Of a stretch of DNA of 64,000 nucleotides, positions 21,401 to 32,843 are shown one piece after another (position 1 is the stretch's first letter; every line of letters begins with the position of its first letter). Position numbers and translations under genes: made by a program. Source of the DNA: Saccharomycopsis malanga (lineage: Eukaryota; Ascomycota; Saccharomycetes; Ascoideales; Saccharomycopsidaceae). The notes beneath the pieces were generated by a model. That model did no database searches. It saw only the letters and a program-made list of their open reading frames with translations, and was not told the DNA's origin. The stretch is from contig CP025323.1 in assembly GCA_004014935.1 (NCBI GenBank), positions 620,001 to 684,000 of the forward strand. Direction: 5' to 3'.

Positions 21401-21917
21401 GAATCCAAATAACACATCACATTACCCCAATTTTCAGCCCCTTCGAGCTTTATCCGTTTATTCAACTTGTTAAAGCTGTTATTGGTAACCAAATGGCCTT
21501 CTTCACATAAAGTGAAATACCTTATTAGTTCATAAGCTTTTGTTATGTCATTATTTGAAAACTCGGATAGTAAGCAAGCCGATATTTGGCCTGTTTGCAA
21601 GCAGGCATGCTTATCAAACATGCTTTTCAATAGCATTGCTTTTGACTGTGAATGTTAGTATAGCGACGTGTATAAATAATGCAAATAGGGTACTCTGTAC
21701 TTACATTTGATTGTTTCTTATCGGCACCATCTTTGCCTTTATCATTTTTCTTGATTTCGTCCTTAAACTGGGCCCAGAACTTTTCTGTGAACAACACCTG
21801 CTATATGTTTGTTAGTCTTCGAAGCATAATATGATAGATGATGAATACTGTTCAGCATACCTTCTTCTCCTTGGGCCCTTTGGTTCGGCCTCCAAACTTT
21901 GTCGGCAAATAATTCAT
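18484..21917 (-). CDS. USP-family ubiquitin hydrolase with C-terminal CaaX box, two introns
   Basis: Exons are 21861-21917, 21705-21800 and 18484-21645, giving 1104 residues. Intron 1 (21801-21860) has GTATGC, GACTAAC and a TAGCAG acceptor; intron 2 (21646-21704) has GTAAGT, TACTAAC and CAG. Both keep the frame from MNYLPTKFGG onward. The peptidase C19 core shows the Cys box NWGNVMCYLDSLLFSMF (Cys129), the His box DSGHFISIV (His620) and WLLFDD just after. A Ser/Asp-rich insert of about 250 residues splits the catalytic domain. The variant MCYLDS Cys box differs from the usual NTCYMNS. The protein ends KCLVM, a CaaX motif with Met, so farnesylation and membrane anchoring are predicted. The S. 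cerevisiae counterpart is not recognised. Confidence 0.87.
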
Positions 21918-23030
21918 TTTTAAGGGTGTGTTTTAAGCCAGTACCTGCTAGCAAGTATGGCGGTAGGTATGATTGTGCAAGTCCTGTAGAAGATGACAAT
22001 AATACACCTGGTAGAAACAACGTAGAAAGAGACAACAGATTATAGTGTGCTTCTGTCAAGTAACCAACCGTGGGGATGGATCGACGGCACTAATCTTATA
22101 CTGTTTATAAACGATGCGCAGGGCGGACAACAATGGACAGTTGTTTGGAATATTGCTTTTCAGACTAATAATGGCAACTGAAAGAATGTGTCTGGGAGGC
22201 GTGCACTTTTTTGCTATTCTTGTTGGTTTCATTAATTGATCGTTACTAATATTATTGCTATTTTCTACAAGGCGTTCATTGCCGCGATACGCTTATGTAA
22301 GTATCGCGGATTCACGTAGTTTAAAAGGGACTGTGTACTATAACAGATGAAAGACATGTCATACGGCATAGATGACACTTACTTGAAATATATATGAGAT
22401 GGATTTACGGATGTAGTCCCCGAAGGAGGGGTGTAGGGATCTTTAATTACTTTACCAAGATTACGAAACGGCGATTTGATATTGTTATGCGTTAACGGCT
22501 AAACTATTTAATAAAACATGTGATACATTGAATAAACAGCAAATGTTTATTGACAAGTAGCCTATACACATCATAAATATCCATAAATTCAGATACCAGA
22601 AACTGTGTACAGGGATCAGGAAAACTAAACCAGCAGAAATCAAAGATGTCCTATTGGGGGCATCACTATGTAAAAGTAGAAAAAATGGTAGTAGATGACG
22701 AAATATGATAGTCCGATGATGTGTAGGCAAAAATTTGACAGATAAAAAGGTAATGTTGGATGAATGAATAAAGGTTGCAAACCATTTGAACAGTTTCAAA
22801 ATTGAATAATAGACTTAGAAAAAAAATAAACCATATAAAACGAAAAATCAAAAAACAGAAATGAAATTATTAGAGATTAAGTGTAATTAGTATACACAAA
22901 TGACCCGTGAGTAGGCTCCCCGGTAAATGATCATACAGATAATAATGACACAAGTTAAGAAACAACGAAACAATAAACAGTGGAAACCAAGGAATAGAAA
23001 ATGAAAATAGTTAGAAATTGGAAATAGACA
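21918..23030. other. ubiquitin protease promoter and KIS1 3' flank
   Basis: No supported gene. It contains an inverted repeat (22282-22309) and a short GC-rich patch with CCCCGAAGGAGGGG (22418). A 17-codon frame near 22346 was considered and rejected. Confidence 0.55.
22282..22309. repeat. 9-bp inverted repeat with 10-bp spacer
   Basis: CCGCGATAC and GTATCGCGG are perfect inverted arms around GCTTATGTAA, about 370 bp upstream of the ubiquitin protease start codon. A palindromic protein-binding site is more likely than an RNA hairpin. Confidence 0.7.
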
Positions 23031-24810
23031 TCACTTTTCATGACTTGTTTCAATTGGGGAATAAGTAACCTGGGTAATAAACTTTCCTGCATAACGATTG
23101 ATGCAAGCCACAGCTAAAACATTATTCTTTATGCTCGTAGTAATGAGATGGTTCAAGATGACATGATTCGGCACACTCAAAATGTTAGCATCATTTGTAG
23201 GATTACTACTTGGAGTGTTTCTTGGAGAATACAAAGCACCCTGAGCAGTGTGACTACTAGGACTGTTGTTAAAGTTTGATGGAGATTTACTAGGCGTAGC
23301 TTCCTTTTTGTTCAATAATACATTGTTCAAGTATGGCGGAAGTGACGGAGGCTCTGCCAACCCTTTCTTCTTCAACATTGTAGAACTATCCATCACGGTT
23401 TCATCATAGTCATCAGTGGCAATGTAAATGTTAGGAATCTCGTTGGTATACTCGGTAGGCTTCTTAGGCACTGGTGTTAATATTGGGTTCAGTTTACGAT
23501 ATTCACTGAGAGCCTCATTAGAAACAAAATAACTTTGTTCAGATCTCAATCTTAGCGAGTTCATGTCATCACTGATAGGACCGAAATAGTCATCGTTCTT
23601 GTTATTTGACACTTTGCCTGAGTATAGATGCATTGGCTTTTCAACCACTGATGCTGAAGGAGGTCTAACAACTGTAGGGTCATTAGAAGCTCCCATGCTA
23701 GAATCAATGACGTTATTGTTATTATTGTTATTATTCGAAGTGGTGTTTTTGACAACCTCAAACCAGTTGACAAAGTTACCATTAGCTTCGGTGGCTTTAG
23801 GTAAGATATTAGAACATCTCACTTCACCATCCACAATGAACTGGAATCTATAAAAGCCAATTCTTAAAAACAACTGAATGGCAAACTCTCCTGGGGCACT
23901 ATGGTTTGTTAGTGAATAATTGACAAACAAGTATAGAAAACAATGTACTTACATTTGATTAAGTTTGATTTTGTTGAGCCAATTGGTGAACGAGCCAACA
24001 ACATAAACTTCACGAGCACTTCCCTTCCATTTTATGGCAACAGGAACTGTAACGTCTAAAAGCTTTGTTAGTAAAAACACCGATGGAAGCTAGTGAAAAA
24101 TTAAGGCACATGTCTCAAATGGGGCTGTTGCACCTCGCAATCGAGGTCTCCTGACACAATTTTAACTGAGGATAGCTTCCATAGAGATAATGCAAAGGAA
24201 TTTGACTTGAAAAAATTTCCAAGGTGAAAAAAAAAAAAAAAAATAATTGATAGACATACCTCTATATTCGTAATCGTTACTCATGTAATCCACCAACACA
24301 TTTGCCTCGATCTCATCATCATCCTTATTGATAATGTCATCATGAATGGTATTATTATGGTCATGGTCTACGCTGCTTCCAGCAGAAGACTTTCTTTGCA
24401 ATGATGAGCTATTGTCCGTAGAATTCTCGACATGCTCAATAAACTCGTCCTGAGGCGCTCCTAGCTTGTAAGCTTCTGTATGTATGTTAGTAACTATGAA
24501 TCAAATATGTCCAAATGAGTAAATTGAAATACCTACTCGAAGGCTCTTCATCAACATCAATATCTTCTGGTCCTTGCTTTTCTTTGCTTGACGCTGCTGC
24601 TCCAAAGTTTTCAAAATTGAAATTCTCCTTGAAAATATTCTGCTCGTCCAGCAGCGGGTTCTCAAAAAGCTCTGTCTGTCGAGGACTGAACTGTGGGTTG
24701 TTGAATTTGGATTGCTTCAAACGGCTTGCTCCGATGAAATTGGAGCCTCTTCTGGACTGCCTTCTCTTTGGCATGAGCTGTGCAGGCTCGGTGGAAGGAT
24801 TGTTTCCCAT
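23031..24810 (-). CDS. KIS1: SNF1/AMPK kinase beta subunit, three introns
   Basis: Exons are 24537-24810, 24260-24475, 23953-24055 and 23031-23898, giving 486 residues. Each intron has a usable donor (GTAGGT, GTATGT, GTAAGT) and a branch site (TTACTAAC, TTACTAAC, CACTAAC). Phases add up exactly. The start MGNNPS offers Gly2 for N-myristoylation, as in other beta subunits. A glycogen-binding-like domain reads VPVAIKWKGSAREVYVVGSF, TNWLNKIKL and FRFIVDGE-type FYRFQFIVDGEV. The C-terminal ASC/AMPKBI domain ends HVILNHLITTSIKNN and RYAGKFITQVTYSPIE. It tethers the Snf1 catalytic and Snf4 gamma subunits and sets their location. The S. cerevisiae equivalents are Gal83, Sip1 and Sip2; the C. albicans one is Kis1. 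Confidence 0.9.
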
Positions 24811-26150
24811 AGTAACAAGAGTGGTGAGCTATAGAGGAGGGGATATTCAAATATGATCCGTAATGAGGGACTTTAATACTACTTCGGGGAACTAATCAAA
24901 ACAATCAATGGAAGCACGATGGAGTGGAAACTGGTCGTAACAGTCGTGTGATATCACTAGTGGTGACTTGAAGAAGATGTGTGTGTGCTGGATACAGGAC
25001 AAATATGGGACATGTGCACAGCAGATAATCCTCTGATTAGTTGTAACCCTGCAAATATGTCTTTATCGACCGATATGATACTTGAAAGAATCCAGAAATG
25101 TGACAGTGAATTGTGCAGTTTCGAGAGCGTTCCAGCCCTTTTCGGATGATGTCATTGCGCTTAGTCAGAACTTACGTACACTAACTTGCTACAGACACTA
25201 CCAATTTTGGTTTTTGTAAATTACATACACTATTAGTCAGCGGTGAGATCATCTGATCTTTCATATCATGGCTAGTGACCCCATTTAGCTCTGAATGTTC
25301 GTGTATATATACAGGATTGATACTAAAAAACAGATCATCTGCTTCATATGATTAACTTCTGTAATTTTTCGTTCCAAAAAGCTGTTAATAAGGCGATGGA
25401 CCCCATGAAAGCAACAAATTCTGCCATGCAATCTAACATCGCCTTACGTAATTACTTGCATAATCATTAAACGAATTTTTCACTATGGTTTTATACGAGA
25501 TAAACGACGCGACACCCAGTGGTGAGACCAAATGAGATAAGCAAAATACTTCATAAGGAATTCTACCAAGTATTGTTTAGGGGAGGATGATCGCTTCAAT
25601 ATGTAATATGGCAATCATCAGAGCATCCCATTTTATGGAGTTGCTCACCTCAGATGTTGTGTATTATTCTTCAAAATATCCACCGTAAGATCAGTTCATA
25701 TTCTGCTTTCGTATAATTATTCCCTAACAGATTGTAAAGACTATACTTTTTTGCTTTTCTTTTGTTTTTCTGGTCCGATCTCGTCGTATAGAAAATATTT
25801 TTTTTTTCACGAACATCCGGCTGCCTATTTAGGTTCCGTTTATATAAACAGCTAGCTCTCAGGACAAGCTTTTTAATCTTATAAGAGCCCTTCTTACTGT
25901 GGCTAGCTTCACTCCTTCAACATTAGCATTAGTAGGAAAGATATCCTGTTGGTATTCGTGCATAGTCTGGGCCAAAGAAGAATTGCATTTAAGCTTACAC
26001 CGGTACTGTTTACTCTCTTTTCGACATAACATATTGCACCCCATTGGAACCATTCGAGGTTTTGGTTATTTGTTTGGCGAGATTTTGCTTCCATTTGTTA
26101 TCAAGACATTCAAAGGGTTAGAAAATTAGAAATATAAACTTATATCAAAG
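24811..26150. other. divergent promoter region, KIS1 and ERG3
   Basis: A 1.3-kb shared upstream region. Three sterol-response motifs are listed separately; no gene is seen. A T-rich tract precedes a purine-poor leader near the ERG3 start. Confidence 0.6.
25492..25790. promoter_or_regulatory. three sterol regulatory elements (TCGTATA) upstream of ERG3
   Basis: TCGTATA occurs at 25709-25715 and 25784-25790 on the + strand and as TATACGA at 25492-25498. TCGTATA is the core of the SRE bound by Upc2, which induces ERG genes when sterol falls or azoles act. Three copies within 660 bp of the ERG3 start suggest direct Upc2 control. Binding is inferred from the motif. Confidence 0.7.
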
Positions 26151-27296
26151 ATGGATATCGTGCTTGAATTTGCTGACTACTTCTTTTTTGACAAGGTGTA
26201 TGCGACCTTATTTCCAGCATCACTCAGTCATCATTTGCCAATTTCTTTGACTAAAAACTTGAAAATTGGCAACTATTCCTCTACTGCGTTGGATTTTGCT
26301 AGTTCTCTCAGTTTGCTGTCTATTGACACTGGCAGCGCCAAAGACGAGCTTGTAGAACTTACAAAAAGATATGTTACGGAACACGATATTTACGGTTTCT
26401 TTCCACATTTCTTACCAGAATCCATGGATATGTATTCGTCAATATTCCCAAGACACCATCTTTTCAGAGAATTCATGAGTCTTTGGATTATCGGTACTAT
26501 TTTCGGCTGGCTCTTATATTTGGTTGCAGCTACTATCTCTTACCGTTATATCTTCGACAAGGCTGTTTTCAATCACCCTCGTTACTTGAAAAACCAAATG
26601 TCTTTGGAAATCAAACATGCCATGGGCTCTATTCCTATCATGGTCTTGTTTACTATCGCATGTTGGTTATTTGAACTTAGAGGCTTTTCCAAATTGTATA
26701 TGAATATCGATGAATCCACTGGTGGCTGGCTTGCCGTTTTCTTGCAATACCCATCATTTGTCATGTTCACTGATTTCGGTATCTACTTGATTCATAGATG
26801 GTTGCACTGGCCTAAAGTTTACAAACTTTTCCATAAGCCACACCACAAGTGGATTGTCACTACCCCATTTGCTTCTCATGCTTTCCATCCATTTGACGGT
26901 TTTGCTCAATCTATTCCTTACCATATATATCCTCTTTTGTTCCCATTGCACAAGGTTTCCTACTTGATTCTTTTCACTGCTGTCAACTTTTGGACTGTCA
27001 TGATCCATGATGGTGAGTACTTGACCAACGATCCAGTTGTTAATGGCGCTGCTTGCCACACTGTACACCATTTGTACTTTAACTACAACTACGGCCAGTT
27101 TACCACTTTGTGGGACAGAATTGGAGGCACTTACAGAAAGCCAGACCAAACTTTGTTCGACAAATCCAAGAAGAAGGAAAAGCAAACATGGGAATTGCAA
27201 GTGGAACAATACGAAAAAATTAGAAGCCAAGTTGAAGGTGAATCTGATTTCAGAGTTTACGGTACCGAAGAAAAGCTCTTGAGAAAACGTAAGTGA
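26151..27296 (+). CDS. ERG3: sterol C5(6)-desaturase
   Basis: The 381-residue protein has the three histidine clusters of the fatty-acid-hydroxylase superfamily that hold the di-iron centre: HRWLH, HKPHH and HTVHH, plus further conserved HAFHP. At least three hydrophobic segments surround them. It introduces the C5 double bond into episterol in the ER late in ergosterol synthesis. Loss of Erg3 gives azole tolerance in Candida because the toxic diol is not formed. Length and motifs are complete, so the gene looks functional. Confidence 0.96.
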   Translation: MDIVLEFADYFFFDKVYATLFPASLSHHLPISLTKNLKIGNYSSTALDFASSLSLLSIDTGSAKDELVELTKRYVTEHDIYGFFPHFLPESMDMYSSIFPRHHLFREFMSLWIIGTIFGWLLYLVAATISYRYIFDKAVFNHPRYLKNQMSLEIKHAMGSIPIMVLFTIACWLFELRGFSKLYMNIDESTGGWLAVFLQYPSFVMFTDFGIYLIHRWLHWPKVYKLFHKPHHKWIVTTPFASHAFHPFDGFAQSIPYHIYPLLFPLHKVSYLILFTAVNFWTVMIHDGEYLTNDPVVNGAACHTVHHLYFNYNYGQFTTLWDRIGGTYRKPDQTLFDKSKKKEKQTWELQVEQYEKIRSQVEGESDFRVYGTEEKLLRKRK

Positions 27297-28287
27297 TTTT
27301 CCATACTCGTACTGATATTTGTATTGTTATTCAATACGACTACTACACCATAACTAGGAACTAGATTTCCATTTCCAAGACCAATGATATTATAGCACCA
27401 ATTTTTGTATCTTTTACTTCTTTTATTGCTCTTCAGTTTTGCTGCTTCTCCCTTGTTCTATAATCAAATACAGCATTACACACTAATATTCGGGGGAAGT
27501 TGCATGTGTGTGCCAGACAATTCTTCCTTTTTTATTTAGAGTACTCCACTCTTTTTTAGAATGAGATTTATGTTTTGATCTCCTGTTTTGCCAAAGTTGT
27601 TTGGTTTTCCTATATACGCGTTTTTTTCAAATCTGGTTGTTTTGTTTTGTTCGAACTATTTCATACATTTTTATTCTTTGGCAACTTGTCGCCCCAATAC
27701 CACTTTTGTTTACTTGTTTCAAAGTGTAGAGTTTTGTTTCAGCACATTTAGGCATTGTCAATTGCGGTAGAAGAAAGATGTGCAAATCAGGTAAGATTTC
27801 AGATGAATAGTGGAAATTTGAAATGTTTTTTTTTTTGAAATTGACAAAAATAAGTGATTAAGGTTGTAACAAAGGGGTGGTGGGAATTTAACTTTTTAAA
27901 AGACATTATGAGGTGCAAATTGAATGTGAATGGACATTAAAATGGCTTTCAATCACTCGGCGAGCTTTTTTGTTAGTTAAAGTTTGAAATAAATATTACA
28001 ATAAGATATATTGAACATATTATAAAAATCCAGGAGTCTAACAGATTTGATTTTTGAATTCAAAACATTCCAGAAAGAGTAGCAAGGAAAAAGCGAAAAA
28101 TAGAGAAAAAATACAAGCACATATTTGAAAAAGGTAAAACATATCGTGAAAACAAATAAAAGCAAAAGTTAAATAATAAAAAGAGCACGCAATAATAACC
28201 GTATAACTAAAAAACAGTGAAAATAAAAATCTAAAAAAATGAAGAAACAATAAAGCAAACTTGACTGTTGTAAAACAGGAAACCACT
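27297..28287. other. convergent 3' flanks of ERG3 and AFI1
   Basis: AT-rich; only short accidental frames. Nothing was recognised. Confidence 0.6.
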
Positions 28288-30876
28288 TCACCCAAGAGGC
28301 TCACATTGGTTCAGAGATTGGTGAAACTTATGCAAGTTTTCTTCAACAACATTCATCGAGGTATTTGCTGCCTTTTTTGATTGCAGTAGATGATCCTCCA
28401 TAGCGATCTGAAAAAATGGATTCATTGTGTTGAGAAGTACCACTTTGCCTAGAAAATTACTGCGCACATGAGACAATATTGATGCCGCAAGAGTTCTTAC
28501 TTTAGGCTCTTTATGGTAAAGGCCCAAACTGATAAGTTCAAGCCCAAGATTTTTTCCCATAAAAAACTCGTTATCAAACTGTGAAGGTAGAAGATATGTA
28601 CAGATGAGAAATTGTTCAACCCTTTGCGTTGCTGTATGTTGTGGAGTGCCAAGCGAAGAGGTGAAGTCCGATATGGCTTGAAATATTTCAGTAGTCTTGG
28701 CAACGGAAAGGTTGTCACTTGAGTTTTGCAATAATGCGAGCTGATACAGAATATCAACCCAATCAAAGGAGTTGTTCCTACAGGTATCAAAATAGTATTG
28801 TATTGGGTTTGAAGGAAGTCTTTTTTCTGTAGTAGTTTCCATTGATGCAGATGAAGAGGTTAGTGAGGAAGTTCCTGATTGGGCATAACCTTGTGAGTAA
28901 GCCTTGTAAACAAAATAATATGCACGTAACTCGGCAACTTCTTCGGCTTTGGAATTCCAAAAATATCCACTAGCCAAATTACGTTGTGGGGTCTGTTGAA
29001 CAATTAGGTTGTTTGTTGGGTTTTTGAGAGGTCCGTTGTAGGCAGCAGAGATATTGTACGAAGTATTTATAGATAAATCTGAACGCTTGTGCTTTCCTCC
29101 ATTAATACTCTTACTGAATTTAGTTGGTGTTCCATTACCTATGGGATGATTTTGATAATTGTACATGATAGAATCATTTGTTGTCACAGAGCTATGCTTA
29201 CTATTCATGCTATAACTTGTATTGGTACTGAACGAGTTCATGCTATTGTTTTTTGTGTGATTAGTGGAAGTGTGGGATACTTTGCTGCTGGTGCTGGTTC
29301 TATTATTGAAACTACGGCGTACAAATGATCCTGACCGGCTAAGAGACGATATAGGCAGCGTTGGAGATGTTGGAGACAATGGTTGTTGATGGTGTGTGTA
29401 AAAGTTGCGAGGTGGGAATGGATGATGGTGTACAAACTGCTTTTCGGACTCTAGGAGAAGCATTATACGATTGATGTGCTGACGGAATACTACGAGGGTT
29501 GTGTCGTCGTCATGTTTCTGTCGTATGAGAATGTTTAGTTTTTTCAAAAAAGCAGCATCTTCAGTGATAATTGCATTCGTATAGTTGTTCTGATACACTT
29601 CGTCTGATGACGTTTCTGAAAACTTGTCATCTAATTCGGCGTCTTCATCAAACGAATGATATGAATCTGACTCGATCAGCTTATGGAATTCATTTGGCAG
29701 GGAAAGATCAACAGGAACGTCCGCTATGGATTTGGCCTCAGCAGAGAGTACTAATTCGTTACTTTCCATGTCATATAGAACGTCCCAGAGCTGGTCATGA
29801 AATTTGAAGGTTGGGTTTGCAGTTCCCGCAAAGTACCATGTCTGGCTCTCTATGAAATCAAACTTACTAAGATCAATATACGGAAACGTCTTTTTTAGTA
29901 AACCATTAAGCAATCCCCCGCCAGAAATCAAAGCAATTGTTGCAAAAACACATTCACAAATTTCATGAGCAGACTTTTTAGTTCCTAGAAAAAATATTCT
30001 TTTGTGAGTGAGAAAAGCATTGATAAGAACAATAATGGAAGGAGTGGAAGCCCCATAGATTGTCAATTCAGGAAACGCTTGATTAGGGTTCGGAAGCACC
30101 AAACTTGCTGACAAAAACTTGGAGAGAAAGTCTTTGATTGAAAAATCTCCTACAATATCCGGTAACTGTATTAGTGGGATCCTGAGAGGGATTCTATAGC
30201 TTGCATAATTAACCATGAGTTCTATAGTTGCGTTATTCTTCAAAGTGGCATGATCAAGAAAAGATTGTTTGACGTTACTCGATAAGGAGCTTACTACAGA
30301 CTTATTGGAACACAAGTCTTTGATAGGGAACTCTATAGTCGAATTCATAAGTAATTTTTTCTCAAACGATATTGCCGGCATACTTTGTGGGATATCTAGC
30401 AGGTTGATAGCATCAAACAAGGACTGGAGCAGGGTGGTTATTGCGGTGAAGTCGTTTTTCTCAATTTGGAAAAGTTGATCTAATGCAAAGAGAAGTAAAG
30501 GTTTGAACATATGAAAACTCTGCGAAGTGGTCGCAATTCCTATGCCTTTTATTATTGTATTACGATATACCTTTTGATTAAACTTTGTGTTGACGACATT
30601 TAGTATATATAACGGATTGCCATTGGTGTTTTCTTCACAATCTCCATACTGATACTGGCCAGAAGAGTTCTGATGAAGAATGATGACTGTCCAATCTTCA
30701 TGCCGTGTATGGATCTGATCAGGTAAAAGAAGCTCTGCAAAGAAGGGTAGAGGACCAGGAATAGGGCATGGGTATTGAGCAGTTATAACAGGGCCTAAAT
30801 TTATATCAAACTCCGAGGCAACTAGGTATTTTATGATGTCATTTTGTTTGGCTGTCGTTGAAACCAGCGACGACAT
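28288..30876 (-). CDS. AFI1: Afi1-type DENN-domain protein (Arf3 interactor)
   Basis: The ATG at 30876 gives 862 residues (MSSLVSTTAKQND); the 13 codons upstream in frame have no ATG. Near residue 20 it has YLVASEFDINLGPVITAQYP, the start of the Afi1 N-terminal docking domain. The DENN-like core follows (FPELTIYGASTPSIIVLINA and ISGGGLLNGLLKKTFPYIDL). A Ser/Asn-rich insert covers about residues 480-640, and a helical domain follows. In S. cerevisiae Afi1 localises the GTPase Arf3 to the polarised plasma membrane. The assignment is by motif recall, with good fit at both conserved blocks. Confidence 0.82.
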   Translation of the reverse strand: MSSLVSTTAKQNDIIKYLVASEFDINLGPVITAQYPCPIPGPLPFFAELLLPDQIHTRHEDWTVIILHQNSSGQYQYGDCEENTNGNPLYILNVVNTKFNQKVYRNTIIKGIGIATTSQSFHMFKPLLLFALDQLFQIEKNDFTAITTLLQSLFDAINLLDIPQSMPAISFEKKLLMNSTIEFPIKDLCSNKSVVSSLSSNVKQSFLDHATLKNNATIELMVNYASYRIPLRIPLIQLPDIVGDFSIKDFLSKFLSASLVLPNPNQAFPELTIYGASTPSIIVLINAFLTHKRIFFLGTKKSAHEICECVFATIALISGGGLLNGLLKKTFPYIDLSKFDFIESQTWYFAGTANPTFKFHDQLWDVLYDMESNELVLSAEAKSIADVPVDLSLPNEFHKLIESDSYHSFDEDAELDDKFSETSSDEVYQNNYTNAIITEDAAFLKKLNILIRQKHDDDTTLVVFRQHINRIMLLLESEKQFVHHHPFPPRNFYTHHQQPLSPTSPTLPISSLSRSGSFVRRSFNNRTSTSSKVSHTSTNHTKNNSMNSFSTNTSYSMNSKHSSVTTNDSIMYNYQNHPIGNGTPTKFSKSINGGKHKRSDLSINTSYNISAAYNGPLKNPTNNLIVQQTPQRNLASGYFWNSKAEEVAELRAYYFVYKAYSQGYAQSGTSSLTSSSASMETTTEKRLPSNPIQYYFDTCRNNSFDWVDILYQLALLQNSSDNLSVAKTTEIFQAISDFTSSLGTPQHTATQRVEQFLICTYLLPSQFDNEFFMGKNLGLELISLGLYHKEPKVRTLAASILSHVRSNFLGKVVLLNTMNPFFQIAMEDHLLQSKKAANTSMNVVEENLHKFHQSLNQCEPLG

Positions 30877-31973
30877 TTTATTTGATCTTGTTTGGCTGAA
30901 AAGGGAAGAAGACACGTTACTGTAAGATCATTAAGCGGCGTGGTATCCTGTGATAAATGTCGATGGAAATTGGCAATTTCTTTGGCGGTATTCTAAGCTA
31001 TTTGCTGACTGTATATCCTGACATATATTTGACAGCTGGTTGTTACTATGGATAACCACTGATAAATCTCAATAAAACGCCTTTTTTTCCTTGACGAATC
31101 CTGTTTTCGGTCGGCCCTGCAAATATGATACTTTTTGACGTTTCTGTCAGGATGTAAGCTATAGAAGACCCTGAAAAACAGTACTGGCGCCAATCTTAAG
31201 ATAACCTAATGGTAGTGTTAAGTCGTGTCTATTCGTGCTAATAGTATAGGTGGTGTATTATTATTGATTTAAACGTGATAACTGCAATTATACTAGCTAT
31301 ATTAGGTGCGCCGTCTGCTTTGCATTGATACAGGTTAGAGTTTTATGGGACTGCTTAGGCGCTGTACAGAGAAACATTAATTTTAGAGAAGATACACACA
31401 ACACTTAACTTTAAGTGTGAACAATGTAAACAGCTGAAATAGGCAGTTGTAGACTGATAAATATTGGTGATCTTGGCCTTTTATCCAACTTGGCTTCCTT
31501 CTTTGAGCTTTACACGGGTATAGCATCATTTACTGTGTGTCTATAATAATCACAATGGTTTATGAAGATAATGAATTGAAGATTCTCTAGTAGTTGACTA
31601 CAAAATAAGGAAGTAGGACAACTTACAGGGAACTTTTTACAATTGTAAAAGATACCAAAATGAGGTTGTTTTATTCAAAGCAAATTGGCTTGAAACCCCT
31701 TTTTTTTATAATAAAGAGTTGCCTGTTTTGCTTAAATGAAGCCTCAAAAAAATTGGTGATGATTCGTTAGTCATTGTTGGTTAAAATTAGAGGAAATAAA
31801 GTAAAAATTTACATTAACACTTTTCGAACAGTCATATAGGATGGACAGAGTAGCAAAAAAAAATTGCAACTTTTCCTAATCAATTTGATATTATACTATA
31901 ATATACTTTGCAATTTCACTAATAACACAAACATTCATTAACTACTATAACACAGAACATAAACATCGTTAAA
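30877..31973. other. AFI1 promoter and 3' flank of the next gene
   Basis: No supported gene or RNA was recognised in this 1.1-kb AT-rich stretch. Confidence 0.6.
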
Positions 31974-32843
31974 TCATAAATACTGTAGCAATTTGGCATT
32001 CTGTTGTTGTGCCAAATGGTCCGCATACTTTACTTGATGGGTTTCGTTATACTCTTCGATTTTCGGCACCACTTTACTGAGATTTACACGGAGTGCTGCC
32101 ACTTGGTCAAATATTTTGCTTTGGGAAACTATCAAATTTTTTTGAATTAGAGGCATGGCTTCTGAATTGTTGGTGTTGATATTTCCAAATAAGTCGCGGT
32201 TAAGTTTCTTATTAAGTTGCTTATAATGCTCCAACCGTTGTAGCGAGCGCAAAATTCGTTTTCTTTTAGCAGATAACTCATTACGAAGGGCAGAATACTG
32301 TCGTACTTTTTCTTTTAATTCTACAACTTCCAAAGACTCTATTTCAACTAGATCACTATCCTCGCCACTATCAGTGCCACTGTTAATATCCGTAGCGTTG
32401 ATATCGATATTTTTGAGCTGCTTAAAGGATAGCATGCCAGGACTTGGAATCTGCAGTATCATAGCCAATACTCGATTCAAATCATTTCTTGACAACAGTA
32501 AGGAAGATATCAAAGGAACAAGAAATTCTTTAGAACTCTTAACACGCTGCGCACTTTGTTTTCTTACAGCCTCTGCGTGGCTCACTGCTTGAAGACTGAT
32601 TTGACTTAACGCTTGTTTAGTGAACACCTGACGACTCAGAGATGCAAGTACAGAATTTATTGCTGCCAACAGCTTGCGAATTGCCGCGATTGTTTTCGGG
32701 TTCAGTAAATCACCAATATTAATACCATCCATGGTAAATGGCAGCGCAAGAATATTCACCTGCCGCGTAAGAAATGCGAATACATAAGCATAGCTAGCAG
32801 TAGACTTGGTGCGGTCTGTGCGTCTCCTTTTAGCTTGTCTCAT
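31974..32843 (-). CDS. coiled-coil protein of unknown function
   Basis: The 289-residue ORF opens with a basic stretch (RQAKRRRTDR, a possible nuclear signal). It is mostly helical: a Leu-rich N-terminal half, an acidic Ser/Asp patch (TDSGEDSDLVEIES), then a long coiled coil (ELKEKVRQYSALRNELSAKR onward). I do not recognise the family. Size, basic N-terminus and terminal coiled coil resemble inner-kinetochore CENP-type subunits such as Fta4/CENP-U, but that is a guess from layout only. A second possible start (MDGINIGDLL) lies at codon 38. Confidence 0.7.
   Translation of the reverse strand: MRQAKRRRTDRTKSTASYAYVFAFLTRQVNILALPFTMDGINIGDLLNPKTIAAIRKLLAAINSVLASLSRQVFTKQALSQISLQAVSHAEAVRKQSAQRVKSSKEFLVPLISSLLLSRNDLNRVLAMILQIPSPGMLSFKQLKNIDINATDINSGTDSGEDSDLVEIESLEVVELKEKVRQYSALRNELSAKRKRILRSLQRLEHYKQLNKKLNRDLFGNINTNNSEAMPLIQKNLIVSQSKIFDQVAALRVNLSKVVPKIEEYNETHQVKYADHLAQQQNAKLLQYL

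Noticed and set aside
21763-22059. 98-codon minus-strand frame beginning at a TTG
   Set aside because: It overlaps exon 1 of the ubiquitin protease gene in another frame and has no ATG; the spliced model explains the region.
22346-22396. Possible terminal exon MKDMSYGIDDTYLKYI after an AG in the ubiquitin protease promoter
   Set aside because: No convincing upstream exon with a consensus donor in frame, and the peptide is not recognised.
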